Shown: positions 1 through 12,236 of the stretch, one piece after another
How the letters are laid out: every line of letters begins with the position of its first letter
Numbering within the stretch: the stretch's first letter is position 1
Source of the DNA: Schistocephalus solidus
Lineage: Eukaryota > Platyhelminthes > Cestoda > Diphyllobothriidea > Diphyllobothriidae
Length of the DNA: 64,000 nt
NCBI GenBank assembly: GCA_017591395.1
Contig: WEDG01006595.1
Span: forward strand, 80,013 to 144,012
Reading direction: 5' to 3'
Made by a program: the position numbers and the translations under genes
The notes under the pieces: model-generated
Databases searched by the model: none
Told to the model about the DNA's origin: nothing
Seen by the model: only the letters and a program-made list of their open reading frames with translations

Positions 1-395
1 CAATTATTGAAATTTTTGAAAGCCGAATAACTCCCTTTCTTCAAGAAAAAATTTGAAGACGACGTAATTTGCTATCAAACGAGTACAAGAAATAATATTT
101 TTGTACGCGTATACTGTAAATTATAGTTTCTTTTAAAAAGAACATCGAAAACCAATGGGAATATATCATACTTCTTACGTAGCCAATTTTTACAGAGAAT
201 ACTTTTACGGGCGGCTCTTTCAAAAGCCAGCATCCTACTGTGACTGAAATATCTTGTGATCCGGCTGCAAGATAATCACTGCAACAACTATACGTAAGTG
301 ATTTTTTGAATCGAAAACAAATTCAAGAATTACGGTTGACATTTCATGCGACAGGGAATCCACTGTAGGTTCGGGTGGCTTGCCGGTTGTGCGAA
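1..395 (+). repeat. Interspersed repeat family B, copy 1
   Basis: This AT-rich stretch aligns by eye with 46855-47235. Shared blocks in the same order are a CTTCAAG..AAAATTTGAAG start, TGCTA(T/C)CAAAC(G/A)AGT, a 'GGGCATTGAAAA'-like block, GTAGCCAATTTT(T)ACAGA, AAAGCC(A/G)(G/A)CATCCT, and ATTTCATG..GGGAA(T/C)C near the end. The small minus-strand ORF at 41-223 lies inside it and has a TTG start, so I treat it as chance. The class of mobile element is unknown; no terminal repeats or target-site duplications were seen. Confidence 0.65.
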
Positions 396-1979
396 CGCGG
401 CCTGTTCAATTTCTCCCTATTTCTGCAGTTGCGACTTCCTGCGGCTGTCTGATGCCATGATAGCACATTTGAGAAATTGAGAGGGACCAAACGGCTGGCA
501 GCCTATAGTCTGGAAGACCATCCGTTACAGCAATGGACCCCCCTGAGGCGGTTTCTTGACTGCTGCAATGCCCCGGAATCAGACATGACCTACATCCCCT
601 AAGCTATTGTCTGCTAAAACCTTAACATTTGTCCAAAAATCTCTTTCCGTACATCTGGAAAGCCTGTCGAGGATCGTCGACTCACCCGTAGGAGAGCGCG
701 CCGACGCCATGGCAACGGGGCCCCAAAGGTTAACTTAAAACGCACATTTAATAAACTACCTACGCTTGCGCCTTTCGAGGACCTACAATCCTAGGTCGAG
801 GCAGTTCGAACACCGAAATGCTCATTAGAGCCACGATTCTCTGACGCCGCTTACCTCAATCAGCACACTGTCCTGCCTCCAACTTATATCGGCTCTTGCA
901 AATTTACCGACTCAGAGACTAATCTCAATCAGAGATAGCATAACAGCCAGGTCATTCAAAGTGGGATCCGACGAATTATGGGACCAAAGAGTAAATTCTC
1001 CAGCCTTCACTGCCACCCCTTACCCTCCTCCCCCCGAAGAAATGGCTAACGGTGCCGGCAAATTACCCTCAGTGCTCTAACAGACATCGGGAATTTATAG
1101 CAATAACTGTAGAGGAGAGTGTGATAGCTCTAAACCAATAAACGTGAAAATCCACATTACTTTGGGAGTTACAGGTGGGATAATACGAAGAACACAGGTA
1201 TTAGCTAAAAGCCTAGACACGTGTTTCGTCAGTATTCTGCCGTTGTTTAACACAGCCACGAGGAGTCCGGCGCATCATTGAGGTCACCCAGCATTCCTTG
1301 CGTGCTTTCTGGTAGAAACTGCAGTTAAAAATTATTTTTAATTTCCTCAGAAAGTAATCGCTAAATTGGCGTAAATGGGTCTATTTGAAGGTTTATGGGC
1401 GTAGACTGAAAGTTTATATGAATATTGCGGCCGACTTCTATCAGCCACAGTGAAATAACCGCATAATATTAATTAAAGTGCCAACAGACAGCCAGTAATA
1501 TATTCGCGGCTTACATATGGAACCATATTCACAGCGCAGATACTAGCTCTCTACACCTATAAACCTTCCAATAGACTGATCTACTCCAAGTTAGCGGTTA
1601 ATTTCTGAGGAAACTTAAAAAGCACTCTACTTTGCCTAATTTTTTTCCGCACTGAACGCTTTTCCACCGGACTGTCGACTCAGCTTCATAAGTTTCTGCC
1701 TGTTACTAACTTTGTTTTGGGGGGCTGCTTCCTCCTCCTTTAAATTTCAAATTTGCGTATCTCTAGTTATTTTCGGTTGGAAAAACATTGTGAACAAATG
1801 TCAGTACCTCACCCTTACTTCCCTCCGGACGCAAGAGCAGTCGGCGGGGTTCACTTTAAAAAGGCATTAAGACCGCCCCAACAACTACACGGAGAGACGC
1901 AAAACAGAGATAAAAAAAGCATGCGCCACACACCGTCGGTGTCCGCCTGTACTTAGGCTACGATGCCACGCCACGCAGT
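396..1979. other. Unassigned intergenic DNA
   Basis: Nothing recognisable was found in this 1.6 kb. There are many stops in all frames, no repeat shared with the rest of the window that I could see, and no tRNA-like boxes with both arms intact. Confidence 0.5.
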
Positions 1980-2570
1980 GCTCATTGGTTGATTTTGCTG
2001 TTCACGTGCCTTTGAGGGGGGGGGGAACAGATGTGACCGCGACTGAGTGTCTAAATCCTGGTTTTTGGAAAGCACCAGCCACCGGCCCAGACATACAGAC
2101 AGTTGGGTGCGCAGGTCGCCAGACAATGGACGCCGCATTTTTTGCACAGTCTGACAGCGAAGACGACAGCGGATTGATGTGGCGAGTTCGTCGCCGCCGT
2201 CGCCACCACCTGCGTCTGTCTGCACGAAGCGCCTTTCCGGCATAGGTCATGACCCAGCTATTAGCAAGCGAGCTACAGACGAGACAGCGTCGGACCTGGC
2301 GATTGCTCGGATGCGTGTCTGCAAGAAAGGCTTGCGTGAGGTCGGCAGCACAGTTTCCAAAGACCGACCCTCAGACACGATTGTTTGTTGGTGGCTGGTG
2401 GGGCGAAACAAAACAACAAACTTGACGGTAAATACGACTGACCAACCGCTGCCGTCTCAGTTCCACGCAACGCCAGAGCGCATGGACACACATTATCGCA
2501 ATGCGGTCTGGAGAAAACACTTCATGTCGTCGGAACGGCGAGATACTTGCGTGTACATGGGTTAGCGCAG
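1980..2570. other. GC-richer block with overlapping ORFs, function unknown
   Basis: This block is richer in GC and CpG than its flanks and has ORFs open on both strands (plus 2179-2565, 128 codons from a GTG; minus 2371-2670). The plus frame begins with a Ser/Pro-rich run and then has no motif I recognise. Simultaneous openness on both strands is what GC-rich non-coding DNA produces. It could be an exon or a CpG-rich regulatory block. I cannot decide from the sequence. Confidence 0.25.
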
Positions 2571-3686
2571 CATAACTCCTGGTTACTTTTGGTAGTTGCG
2601 TGTTTTCCGATAGCGGAGATTGTGGTGCATAGGCGTGCTTTACATCTTCGAATATCATTATCATCTTCATTTACTGTGTAAATGCCCAAACACCCATTTC
2701 GTCCATCTTCTGGGTCTGTGTGGCACAACTTCGGGACGTTTGACTCAAGATTGGGGTGACACAAGTTTAACCGTGTTGTTTTAGTTAAATGTTGAATTTA
2801 TAAACGGAGATTATGAGGTCGGCAATTTTTAAAACCTAGACGGCGTTAAGAGGCCCAAAATTGACAGGAACGGTGTATGGCCTTTGCTATAGTACCCGCG
2901 TCGGGAATATAGTACATATAGTTTTAACCGGAAGTGTTACTGACCGCTACTGGTTTAATTGCCATCATAAGCCCATGAGACCACAACTCCAGAGACTCGC
3001 TACAAAATGATAACTTCCATTTCAGTCCCATAAACACTATAGGTCGATCCCATGTGACATTTCCTGTGCTTTATGTACCCTACTTACGGTTAATTTGGGA
3101 GTTGTGAAAAACCCGCCATCGTCTATCGACCTTTTCAATATTTATTCCGAATGCGTTCATACAAGTGATTGGCTACTCAAGCTGAAGGTTATCTCAGAAG
3201 ACTGGCGATGATAGAAGTCACAATAATAATAATTTTTCTTCTGCATTGTCGTGAAGACGCAATTTCGCGTATATTCGGTTAGCTGAGAACTACCTTGTTT
3301 ATACTGCTGAACGTAGAGAGGAAAACCAAAATCAAAATCGATAAAATAAATTTCCATTGTTGCTCACGCATGGCAACACTTGGATACAACTTTGGCGCTG
3401 ACGAACTTCACAACTATGGGAACCCCATTGCTTATTTTCCGAATACAAAAGATGTCAGAATGGCAGATGATTAATCGGCGTGTAGCTTTCGCTTTATCTA
3501 ACATTTTTGAAAATTTGCGGCCTTACTCTGTCTTCGGAATCTTCATTGCCTAGTATAAAAATTATTAAATATTAGACATAATCACGCTTCTACTGATGGA
3601 TGACGTTGTCTAAGTTGGCCTCGAGTCCGTTACATACAGAGCCACACACTATCATCATATTCCCGATCGCAACCAACAAAACAACG
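2571..3686. other. Unassigned intergenic DNA
   Basis: No coding or repeat signal was recognised. The small minus ORFs at 2522-2764 and 3157-3357 show no domain motif. Confidence 0.45.
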
Positions 3687-3935
3687 AGCCCGTGGCTCAA
3701 TGGCAGAGCGTTCAACTCAATTACCAAAGGTCGCGGGTTCGAATCCCAGGTGTACCACACTTTGGATTAGGTATGACTGGCTGATGACGGTTAATAAGCC
3801 AGAAATTGCCATTACGGTCTCCCTTGTCTTTGTCGGTTCCACCTTATCAACATATGCCACACGTCACTATGCGACCGCCTGCGAGGGCTCTAGTCTGAGC
3901 TCCAGAGCACAACAGAACATACATGTTCCTTAAGC
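3687..3935 (+). repeat. tRNA-derived SINE, best copy
   Basis: The head has RNA polymerase III promoter elements. An A-box-like GTGGCTCAATGGCAGAGCG lies at 3692-3710 and a B-box GGTTCGAATCC at 3735-3745. The D-stem GCTC/GAGC can pair, but the acceptor and anticodon stems cannot, so this is not a working tRNA gene. A tRNA-unrelated body follows (TATGACTGGCTGATGACGG, AAGCCAGAAATTGCCATTA, then CTTGTCTTTGTCGG). The body recurs at 14105-14257 (minus), 18755-18915 and 35985-36070, which defines a family. Such elements are mobilised in trans by LINE machinery. The ORF at 3700-3933 is accidental. Confidence 0.8.
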
Positions 3936-3950
3936 AGATCGGTGAGCCAC

Positions 3951-4009
<59 letters not shown>

Positions 4010-4015
4010 TATATG
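3951..4015. repeat. (TA)n microsatellite
   Basis: About 60 bases of alternating AT with two GT interruptions sit directly between the SINE and the abrupt 3' break of the RTE-ZnF copy at 4016. It is read as Tyr/Ile repeats in three ORFs, which are artefacts. Confidence 0.95.
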
Positions 4016-5280
4016 TGAAGAGGGTGGGGGCCAGTACGCAGCCCTGCTTCACTCCGTTGGTCACTGCGAATGCTTCGGATACCGTCCCGTTGTCAATGAC
4101 GCGGGCCGTCATCCCGCCATTAAGCTGACGCACCATGTGCGTTAATCGCTCATGACAGCCGAATTTCTGCATGAAGTTTCACATTCCGTCGCGATTCACC
4201 GTGTCAAAGGCTTTCGTTAGATCAACGAAGGTAGTGTATAGGTGAGTTCGCATCTCCTGACACTTCTCTTGTAGCTGGCGGGCGGCAAAGATTATATCGG
4301 TTGTCCCGCGGTGTCGGCGGAAGCCACATTGGCTTTCCGGCAACAGGCCCTGCTCTATATGACCGTTAAGACGATTGAGAAGGATACGGCGAACATCTTC
4401 CCGGCGATTTTGAGCAACGAGATGCCTCTGTGATTATCACAGAGTTGCCGGTTCCCCCTTCCGTTTGTAGAGATGGACCATGGTCGCGTCTTTGAAATCC
4501 TGAGGAACTTGTCCTTGTCGACACATCTCCTGGAAGAGTGTTGTGAGTTCTGCTATCAGCCGGGGCCCACCGTGCTTGTAGACTTCCGGTGGGATTGCGT
4601 CGGATCCCGGTGCTTTAGCGCTGAAAATCTGCTGCACGGCCCGGATGGTTTCTGGTAGGGAAGGCGGCAGATCCAGGTCATTGTTCGTGTCCACATGAGG
4701 CAGCCAGTCAATGGCAGCAACGGAGATGGCTGATGAGCAATTAAAGACATTTCTGAAGTGCTCGGCCCAGCGCTTCAGAATTTGCGATTTCTCTGTCAGC
4801 AGTGTTGTGCCATCAGAGCTGAGCAGCGGTGCGGACCCCTTGATACACGGGCCGTAGATGGCCTTGATGGCTTTGAAAAAGTTTTTAATTTCATTGCGGG
4901 CCGCATACCCCTGGATTTCCTCAGCCTTTCGGATCGTCCAGGCATCCTGCATCTCCCGCAGCCGTTGTTGTACAAGGCGCCGGCATCTGAAAAAGGCTGC
5001 TTTGGTGGTGTCAGTCCGAAGGTCCATGTAGGCTTTGTGTAGTCTATTCTTCTCCGCGAGTAAGCTGCTGATGTCGGCGTCATTGTCGTCAAACCAGTCC
5101 TGGTGTCGACGGTGTGCGCGTCCGATTACATCGAGGGCGGTTGACTAGATGACATTTCACAGGTGACACCATCGTGTCTCCACGGTAGCGTTATCATCTG
5201 GAGCATGCTGGTCCTCCATTTATTGGTTATTTGGTTGCTGAAATCAAAACAGTGAGCAGGCAAATTTAATAAAAGTGTAT
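4016..5280 (-). pseudogene. RTE-ZnF copy 1 reverse transcriptase, N-terminal and palm part
   Basis: The longest piece is 4437-5027 (196 codons). Residues from KAAFFRCRRLVQQRLREMQ through KNFFKAIKAIYGP and PGSDAIPPEVYKHGGP lead to [17 protein letters not shown], the usual finger region of RTE/LINE RTs. The frame then shifts at C5 (4454-4458). Beyond it the protein continues in another frame with the motif-A peptide FVDLTKAFD (4229-4203, catalytic Asp) and the motif-B peptide NGVKQGCVLAPTLF. Motif C (F/YADD) is absent because the copy ends at 4016. An earlier frame break lies after NQITNK, near 5220. Function in the intact family is target-primed reverse transcription; this copy is dead. Confidence 0.87.
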
Positions 5281-5289
5281 TTAACTTAC

Positions 5290-6110
5290 ATGGCGGCCTC
5301 TTACCTTGGGGCATTCGTTGGGGTTGCAGTCGGAGCCTCATCTGGGAGATGACGAGGCGGTGATCTGTCCAACCATCGGTATCGCGGATCGCCTTGGTTA
5401 CCAGCCCGTCCTGTCGATCTCGCCTCCGGACGAGAACATAGTCCAGCAGATGCCAGCGCCGCGACCGAGGGTGCATCCACTTGGCCTTCTCCCGTGTCGG
5501 AAGGCGGAAGAAGGTGTTGGACAGCAGGAGACGGTGTTCCGCACACGTGCGCAGAAGAAGGAGGCCGTTATCATTAAAGCTACCGAGACCGTGGGGACCC
5601 AGCACTCCCTGCCAGGCAGCGTGGTCCGTCCCGACGCGGGCATTGAAGTCACCAAGGACAATTAACTTGTCCTCTTTCGGCACAGTCGCCAGCAAGGCGT
5701 GCAGGTCCTCGTAGAATTTGTCCTTCGCCGCATCAGAGCTCGTCATTGGGGGAGCGTAGGTGCTGATGATGTTGGCGAACTGGTCCCCCCCGAAGAGGCA
5801 GGCGGAGGCTCATCAGGCGATCATTGATACCCTGCGGCAGACAGGGCAGACATCCCCCGATGTCGTCACGGATGGCAAAGGCAACACCGGCGTCGCGTCG
5901 CTCTGCCTTTGGCCGGCCGCTCCAGAAGAAATTGTAGCCGGCCCCCACCTCCTCCAGCTGACCCTGCTCAGAGAATCGGGTCTCGCTGAGAGCAGCAATG
6001 TCCACCTTGTAGCGCGCCAGTTCCCGAGCGACTAGCACCGTCCTTCGTTCCGGCCGGTTGCTCCTAGGATTGTCTAAAATGGAACGAACATTCCAGGCTG
6101 CTAATGTGAG
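5290..6110 (-). pseudogene. RTE-ZnF copy 1 endonuclease domain (APE-like), frameshifted
   Basis: The product would be the exonuclease-endonuclease-phosphatase domain that nicks target DNA to prime reverse transcription. Visible motifs in order are AAWNVRS near 6087, [13 protein letters not shown] (acidic metal-binding Glu), [21 protein letters not shown] and WTDHRLVIS (the SDH-type catalytic Asp-His). The reading frame breaks at a C7 homopolymer (5785-5791), where copy 2 has a shorter run; the frame resumes as SSDAAKDKF. The frame is open upstream of 6038 to at least 6110 but has no in-frame ATG there, so the true start is not visible. The other five frames over this stretch are shadows. Confidence 0.88.
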
Positions 6111-6722
6111 TGGACTGACCCGAGCAGCCTGGAGAGTATGGCGAGGGGGATGGGGACGGAGGGTATTGTTGCTTGTTTGAGTTTTACGACCGCGTAGTTT
6201 GCGATCTGCGAGCCGCGGCCGGCTGCAGAAGACGTGAGACCCAGCATTTTTTTAGGGCACATTTTCTAGCCCCTTCCTCCGCGAGGAGGCAAGCAGTGCT
6301 ATCCCTAAATAGGGCTGCTCGGACATCCCAGATGGCTGCCGAACTCCACTTTGGGTCACGGATTTGTTTTAGTGGGAGAACGACCCGAGTTAGTCTGGGC
6401 CGCCTACGGGGTTGCTGTCGCCCCCACCGTAGGACTTTTTTGAGAGGGGGGAGTTGGGAAGTTCGGGAGTCAGACATACCGGGTGTGGAGGCACACACAA
6501 CACCGGAGACCCTCACCTGGTTTAGCCCGCCGGTCGTGACGGTTGCCCGGGGTGTGGCCGCTTGGAAGAACCCAACTTCGAGGAGCCACAGGTGAGAGTT
6601 GGGTACCAGTTAGAGGTGGCCACAGGAGCATTCACCACCTGTACGAGACAAATGGAGCTACCAAATGCTATCTGTGTGGTGTTACCCCTAACGAGTACCC
6701 CTACACCCCTACACCCCTACAG
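6111..6722 (-). other. RTE-ZnF copy 1 5' UTR with G4-forming 5' end
   Basis: This region aligns with 55650-56204 of copy 2. On the sense (minus) strand the first bases carry four GGGG tracts at 6714-6717, 6706-6709, 6698-6701 and 6685-6688, separated by short loops. That fits the standard G-quadruplex pattern. Copy 2 has three such tracts, so copy 1 has one extra TGTAGGGG unit. Copy 1 also has an insertion around 6340-6390 that copy 2 lacks. ORFs at 6173-6595 and 6184-6516 are chance frames in this GC-rich leader. Confidence 0.75.
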
Positions 6723-9700
6723 CGGGTGTAACAGGTACCATGAAAGGTTAAGTGGTGGGAAGGTTGATCATCGCCAAACCTGACAATGCATACAACAGTC
6801 ATATTAATAATTACAATCTAGTTTGTAAGATGGCCATAACTAGACTCCGTGAAGGTCCACCGACCCACTGTCTATCTCATTTCCTAATCTCGAAGCATTT
6901 TCGATAAGGACAAAGGAGCCTGGAATAGCTATTTATTGGTTGTACATCTCGTTTAATCAGGGCTGATTGGCCTGGAAGGATCGAAGGGGGTTGTTTATCA
7001 ATTATGGGTGTTCGGGATTGAAATGGACGGCGGTGCGTGAAAAGGACTCAACGCCAAAGCCAACGCCTCAGCTCTTTATCAGTGATTTCTGTTTCAAATC
7101 ATACAAGTATGGGGAAAATTTCCTCAGCAAAGATTTGAATTGCAATGCTAGGACTCGATTCGGTGTACATGGCTCCTGTCATTTATGGGCGAGGAACACA
7201 CCCGAAATATAATTCTTTATAAAACGGGTAGGACATGTGCTAAATTCCATGGGGGTGATTTAGGAGGGAGAATTAGGGTTGGAGTTAGGGTTACAGTTAG
7301 AATAGGTACCGCCTTGGGATTTGGCGCAAGGCCACCTGTCAAATGGGGTATCTATTCTCGTCTCCCTCTACTCAATGTTATATAGCTTCATGTTGCGTGC
7401 ACCGATTTCTATAGTTTACAGCAATAGTGGCAATCTTCATATGCAATCTAAAAGACCAAAACATGTATTATTAATCCACGTGTATTAGGAGCAATCTAAA
7501 GTCTTACGGAGCAATATGAAATCGTCAAAATTGGTTAAATAGATAGGTTGAATGATCTACTGTCCTCTCGACTTTGTATAGATTTTTGTAGCTAGTGTGA
7601 GTAGCGCTCATCAAGACACGAAAGGTTGACCTGCGTAAATGGTTTTTCCTTCAAGCACTGGTAAATCGGTGCTTCAAGGTATCATTATTGGCCTTCGAAC
7701 ATGTCGGGAGGCCTTATCTTGCCAGACTGCTGAATCTAATTTTGGCTGTAGTGGCGTTGCGCAAAGCAGTCGGAGGAGATGAAAGGAATAATTAACAACT
7801 CGTTTAATACAAGGGGTTCTAGGGTTCACCTGAAAGTAATCTGTCAAGCTAAAAATGAGTTTGGAGGGAACAGTAAGGTAACTAAGGTACTGAGGTTTCA
7901 AATGCAGCCTTCAATCTTAATTACTGGGCAGTGTATCCTAACGGAGAAGCGTAAATATTCATTATTTTCTAGAAAGGCGGTCGCCTCCTGTTCCACCGGC
8001 GGAGGCCCTCCATACCCGCTCTTACCATCAGTTAGAGTCCATGACTGTGCAAAGGTTAAAAACCATGTCAACTCGGGGGAATTGAAAACCGAGTTGCTGA
8101 CTGACCAGAAAAACACGCATTTTGTTGCTTTAGTGCTTTATAAAGTGCTCAGACCAACCGATAAGTGGCAAGTCATGCCAATTAAGTGTCTAACTTGACT
8201 CACAGAGGCCTAGTGGCAACCTGACTGCAGTTTAAAATGCAATCATGCTTTCCAATTATGGGATATCAAATTGTAAAGCATCTACAAGATTAAATATAAC
8301 AAAATGTGGAATGATAACCAAACTGAGGGTTAAAGATTACCGCCAAGACTTATACGGCTTCCTAACTTTACCAGAAATTGGTGATACAACTTAAAGTCAT
8401 GGAAATAGTGTCAGTCGTTTCACTCCCAATTTTGAATGCTGTCAACTTCAGTGGAATCGACCTCTCCATAACTACGGATACTTCAACCGTACGCTTTTGT
8501 ATACAATTTTTCACTTTGGAGGTCGCTGTATAGACCGGAAACTATAAAGGGCATTGCCGATCAGAAAAACGTCTTGTTTTCGCATCACGCATCAGCAGAA
8601 CATCTCCAAAACCTCTGTCTAGGTTTTCAGCCAGTAAATGTAAAGGGATTACTACCAAACGGCTTCCTGAGAAGGAGGAGGAGGACGTAGGGAAATCAAA
8701 ATCACTTCTGTTGGATGCTGTGAACCCCAGGGTTAGTCCAGAAGCAGCCTAAAGGCTCAGCATCCCTCGAGTTGAGAAGAGTCATTATAGACCACAGGTT
8801 TCAGTGTACTGGGCAGCCTACTGTTCATCAACCTCGTAGCCAGTTTGTAGCGTGCACACTGTCGCTTCCGTTGTCCACTGTGAATCTCCGTTGCCTGTCT
8901 GGATGGCCCAATGTACTCTAAAAGTACTTCTTCACCCCACATTATGGGCGCGTGGTACATCGCGTTTGCGTCGATGACTGGGGCTCCTCGTAGTGTCGGT
9001 CATCATTCTATTATTCAGGGCTGAAATAAAATTTTTGCGGGCACTGGCGAAGTGGGAGGCTAATAAATCAAACCATAGGAAAGCTATCTTTGCACGTTAA
9101 CCCGGAAAGATGCGCAACTGGGGGTGATTTCCAATCGGTTCCGGGTGCCTTTCGCCTGGCAATAACGTTTGTCCGAGATTACTAGTGACCGATGGGATAC
9201 GTGCATTGTAATCCGCTCGCGCCCTCTTTCCTTCTTCAGCGTTAAAGCAGATTTCAATAGTCAATGTGCACCGTTTTGGACAGCTAGGACATGAATGAGA
9301 GAGGACAGTTTAAAGTGCCTTTAGTTGAGCCGAAGTCACAAGGGCGTCTGCTTGGACTGGGCCAAGCTACCCTGTCTATGAAATTCACCTCAGTGTAACA
9401 AGATTTCTTTAGACCGATGTGTTACGGTTTCTACGGAGATGGACTGATAGAAGAGTTTGGATTTGGGAGTCGAAGGGCGAACCATGGTTAGTGCTATATG
9501 GAGTACCGCGATATCTTCTATGCAGAATATTTTTGGATGTGCCGGTATTGATTTTTTCGGGATAACAACCGACCGGCCTATCGATATCGCACCGCCCAGG
9601 ATCTCAAAGCGTTGGGTGCTTCCCATGGCTGGATGTGTCTGCTGGCTTCTATTTAATGGAGTAGGTTTGAGCTTGTCTTCGATGGATGATTTTCCAGGAG

Positions 9701-11283
9701 ATCGAAATGTCATTTGCTTTTTACCTCAGGCTGGTTCTAGGGAATATCTTAAATATGACAGAGTAGGAAAAAAATCTTCTATTTCATTAATAGCAGGCTG
9801 AGACGAGCTCAAGTAAAAATTTTTGAACGATATTGGATTTACGTGAAATTAACAAGTGAGTCAATTTATTCCTTTCCTCTTTAGCTAAATGACCCATCTG
9901 GGTGACGTCCGATGACGCCCCCTGTCTACTGATGGTGATTCCACATAAATACTGCATTAGGCCGGTAATCACAAAGACATATACTTATGAAGGAATTGGA
10001 GTAAATCCTTGTACAAATCGCAAAAAAGTTTCCAAAATCGTCCAAGACTTTTGCAGACTATGCTCGGACTAGGTCTTTTGCATTTTTCAATTTTTTGAAC
10101 AAGACAGTAAAGCCATATGTAAAGTACCATTGTCGTTTTTATACGGCAACTGAAGTAGGTAACGTACTCAGAAGCAGTAAACGAAAATTGCCCATAAAAC
10201 CCATCAGGACGGGTCCCAGTTTTAGAAGAGTGTTCGCACTGAAGAATACACCAGTTATTGGAAATCACCTAACTTATGGATAAACTGAAAAAGAGTATTC
10301 CGGTGATGTAAACAACTCATCTCACGGCTTTGTTTATGCGCCGAGACCTACAAAAGGCTAAACTAAATAAGCTCTTTCTACACCCAAACTAAAAGGAACA
10401 TATTTTAGTATGACGCACCTTCAACAAAATAGGTCCTACTACGTCCCTTATAATCAGATTAGGACGGTAATATTACTTACTGGTTGAGAGAAACCAGCAC
10501 AATGTTCGAAGAAATAAATTTCTACCATGTGGCTTCGTGGCTACATAGTTTCACGCATTCATATACGAGAAACCGCATAGAGGACGTTGGGGGACCCACC
10601 GAGGAGCCGAACCGCTCGTAGCTGCGCCATGCGGCGGAAGGATCATCGGGCAAAAACATGTCTGGGGTTTTAATCGGTATCTATGTCAAAAGTAAGACCA
10701 TTTTCAAATCAAATTTATACTATGTGCAGTAGGACTACTTGTTTGTAGAATAGGCACAGAAGTTGATTGTCTTTAACTCAAATGTGCAGTGAAATTTCTG
10801 TTCTGACCCTATGGAGTCATATCCAGGTCACTTATTCCATGGTCTGCACTTAATAATTTCTCAAATTATTACCTTGATTGGGGATGTTTACGCAGATGAA
10901 GCAATTTTTAAGATAAAGTGTTTTAATTCATAGCTTCTGTAGAAAACATCGCTGGGGGAGTTTGTTGATTGTTTACTTCACCCAGAGAGAAGCCTTTGGG
11001 CATACGCCCTGGTTAGAGATTTTAAATTTAGGTTAATGGCGCAGTTGGCCAAGAAACGCGCAGCGACTACAAAGTTTTTACCGCTTTAGGTAACTCGAAC
11101 TGCTTCTTACCCGGTTGAGGTTGCACTGCTGCGTAGGACATTAAGGGGGGTGGGCACAGAGGCGTCGGAGAGAGGTTAAACATCATTTCCTTAGTAGGAG
11201 AAAATGCGATCGCGGGAACAAGAAGTTTATTAGCCTGAAGTTTGGGATTCTTACTCGAACCCATCATCAGAGAGAGCGATAGA

Positions 11284-11288
<5 letters not shown>
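6723..11288. other. Unassigned intergenic DNA with one telomere-like patch
   Basis: A short run of GTTAGGGTT-type repeats at 7261-7310 belongs to the telomere-like family. The two overlapping frames at 9390-9713 (minus) and 9457-9801 (plus, 114 codons) have no recognisable domain. No other structure was found in 4.5 kb, and I saw no splice-supported exon. Confidence 0.45.

Positions 11289-11326
<38 letters not shown>
11289..11326. repeat. (GA)n microsatellite
   Basis: This is an uninterrupted AG dinucleotide run of about 38 bases. Confidence 0.97.
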
Positions 11327-11329
<3 letters not shown>

Positions 11330-12236
11330 CAGACCATTTCCTTACTTGTACTCAATCGCTTCGAACTGGTTAATCGTACATGACGGAAGAAAGAAGGGAG
11401 AGTGCGCACAACCCCACGCATACTTCCGACCCCAGACTAGCCCTGATAAGCTTTGAAGCTATTGCGACATGTTACAGAATATCATTTAAAAGGTTTTCAT
11501 CTGAGTAGATACCTCTGTCCTACACCAGATTTTTCGTGAGATTTTAATGACCTATTCTTCATGAGGCCATTATAAAAATGCCACAAGTAAGATCTGAGTC
11601 CTGCTGAAATCTGCCTCATTCATGTATGGGCAACCACAGGTGCGTGATATACACAGACTTGGCTTGAACCTAATCGGGTGCTGCCCTCACACAGCTTTCG
11701 CTGTTTTTTGTTACTTTTTCGCCATTCAAATGTGGTGCGTGTTGGGAAAAGAACAGGTGAGGTTGGTGCCATGCAAGTAGCCCTCCTTGTGAAACAGTTC
11801 CAGCCCATATCGCCAGTGTCTTCATGCCAAAGTCTTGCGAAAAATGAAGGACCACAGCATAAGTTTTTTAACCGTGTATGGTAGCAGTGAGTAACTTTAA
11901 GATAAACATTTATAGTTGCCTTAGTACAACCAAAATCTCACTGACAACTCAAGCAAATGTGTGGCTACAAAGACTGAAGAGCAGGAACCAGTGAGTACTT
12001 ATTTTTAGTAAAAAAGTGCAGTCAGCCACTTCTACTACGTTTTACTACCATTGTAATTAGATTTGGATGACACAGGAGCGAAGTCTAGCCTAACGATACT
12101 CGCATAGCTTTGCTACTTTTTGTAGATTCTATTAAATACAAAAATTCTGCTACTATTTAAACCATTATCTATCCCATTGCTTACGCTGTTAACCTGGCTA
12201 ACTTTTGCTCATTTTTCCTTTCACTTCAGCATTTTT
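11327..12236. other. Unassigned intergenic DNA
   Basis: Three short overlapping frames at 11620-11884, on both strands, share the same DNA and show no motif. Nothing else was recognised. Confidence 0.45.

Larger units (their letters stand above)
4016..6722 (-). mobile_element. RTE-ZnF non-LTR retrotransposon copy 1 (5' part, 3' end lost)
   Basis: This minus-strand copy is nearly base-for-base alignable with 53941-56204 over its 5' UTR, endonuclease and early RT. In sense order it holds a G-rich 5' end (6722-6685), 5' UTR, endonuclease (about 6110-5290), a linker and RT through motif B (about 5280-4016). It stops abruptly at a (TA)n tract just after the motif-B peptide NGVKQGCVLAPTLF, so RT motif C, the thumb, the zinc fingers and the 3' UTR are missing. 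Loss of the 3' end with the 5' end retained is the reverse of usual LINE truncation and implies later deletion. No target-site duplication could be identified. Frameshifts make the copy inactive. Confidence 0.9.

Noticed and set aside
3687..3757. Functional tRNA gene
   Set aside because: The D-arm pairs, but the acceptor and anticodon stems do not, and the unit is followed by the SINE body found at other loci.
3930..4172. ORFs with Tyr/Ile repeats at the (TA)n tract
   Set aside because: They are translations of a microsatellite. Only the short NGVKQGCVLAPT part is real RT sequence.
9390..9801. Facing ORFs of 107 and 114 codons as a real gene
   Set aside because: Both strands are open over the same bases and neither translation has a motif. 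I could not choose between them.
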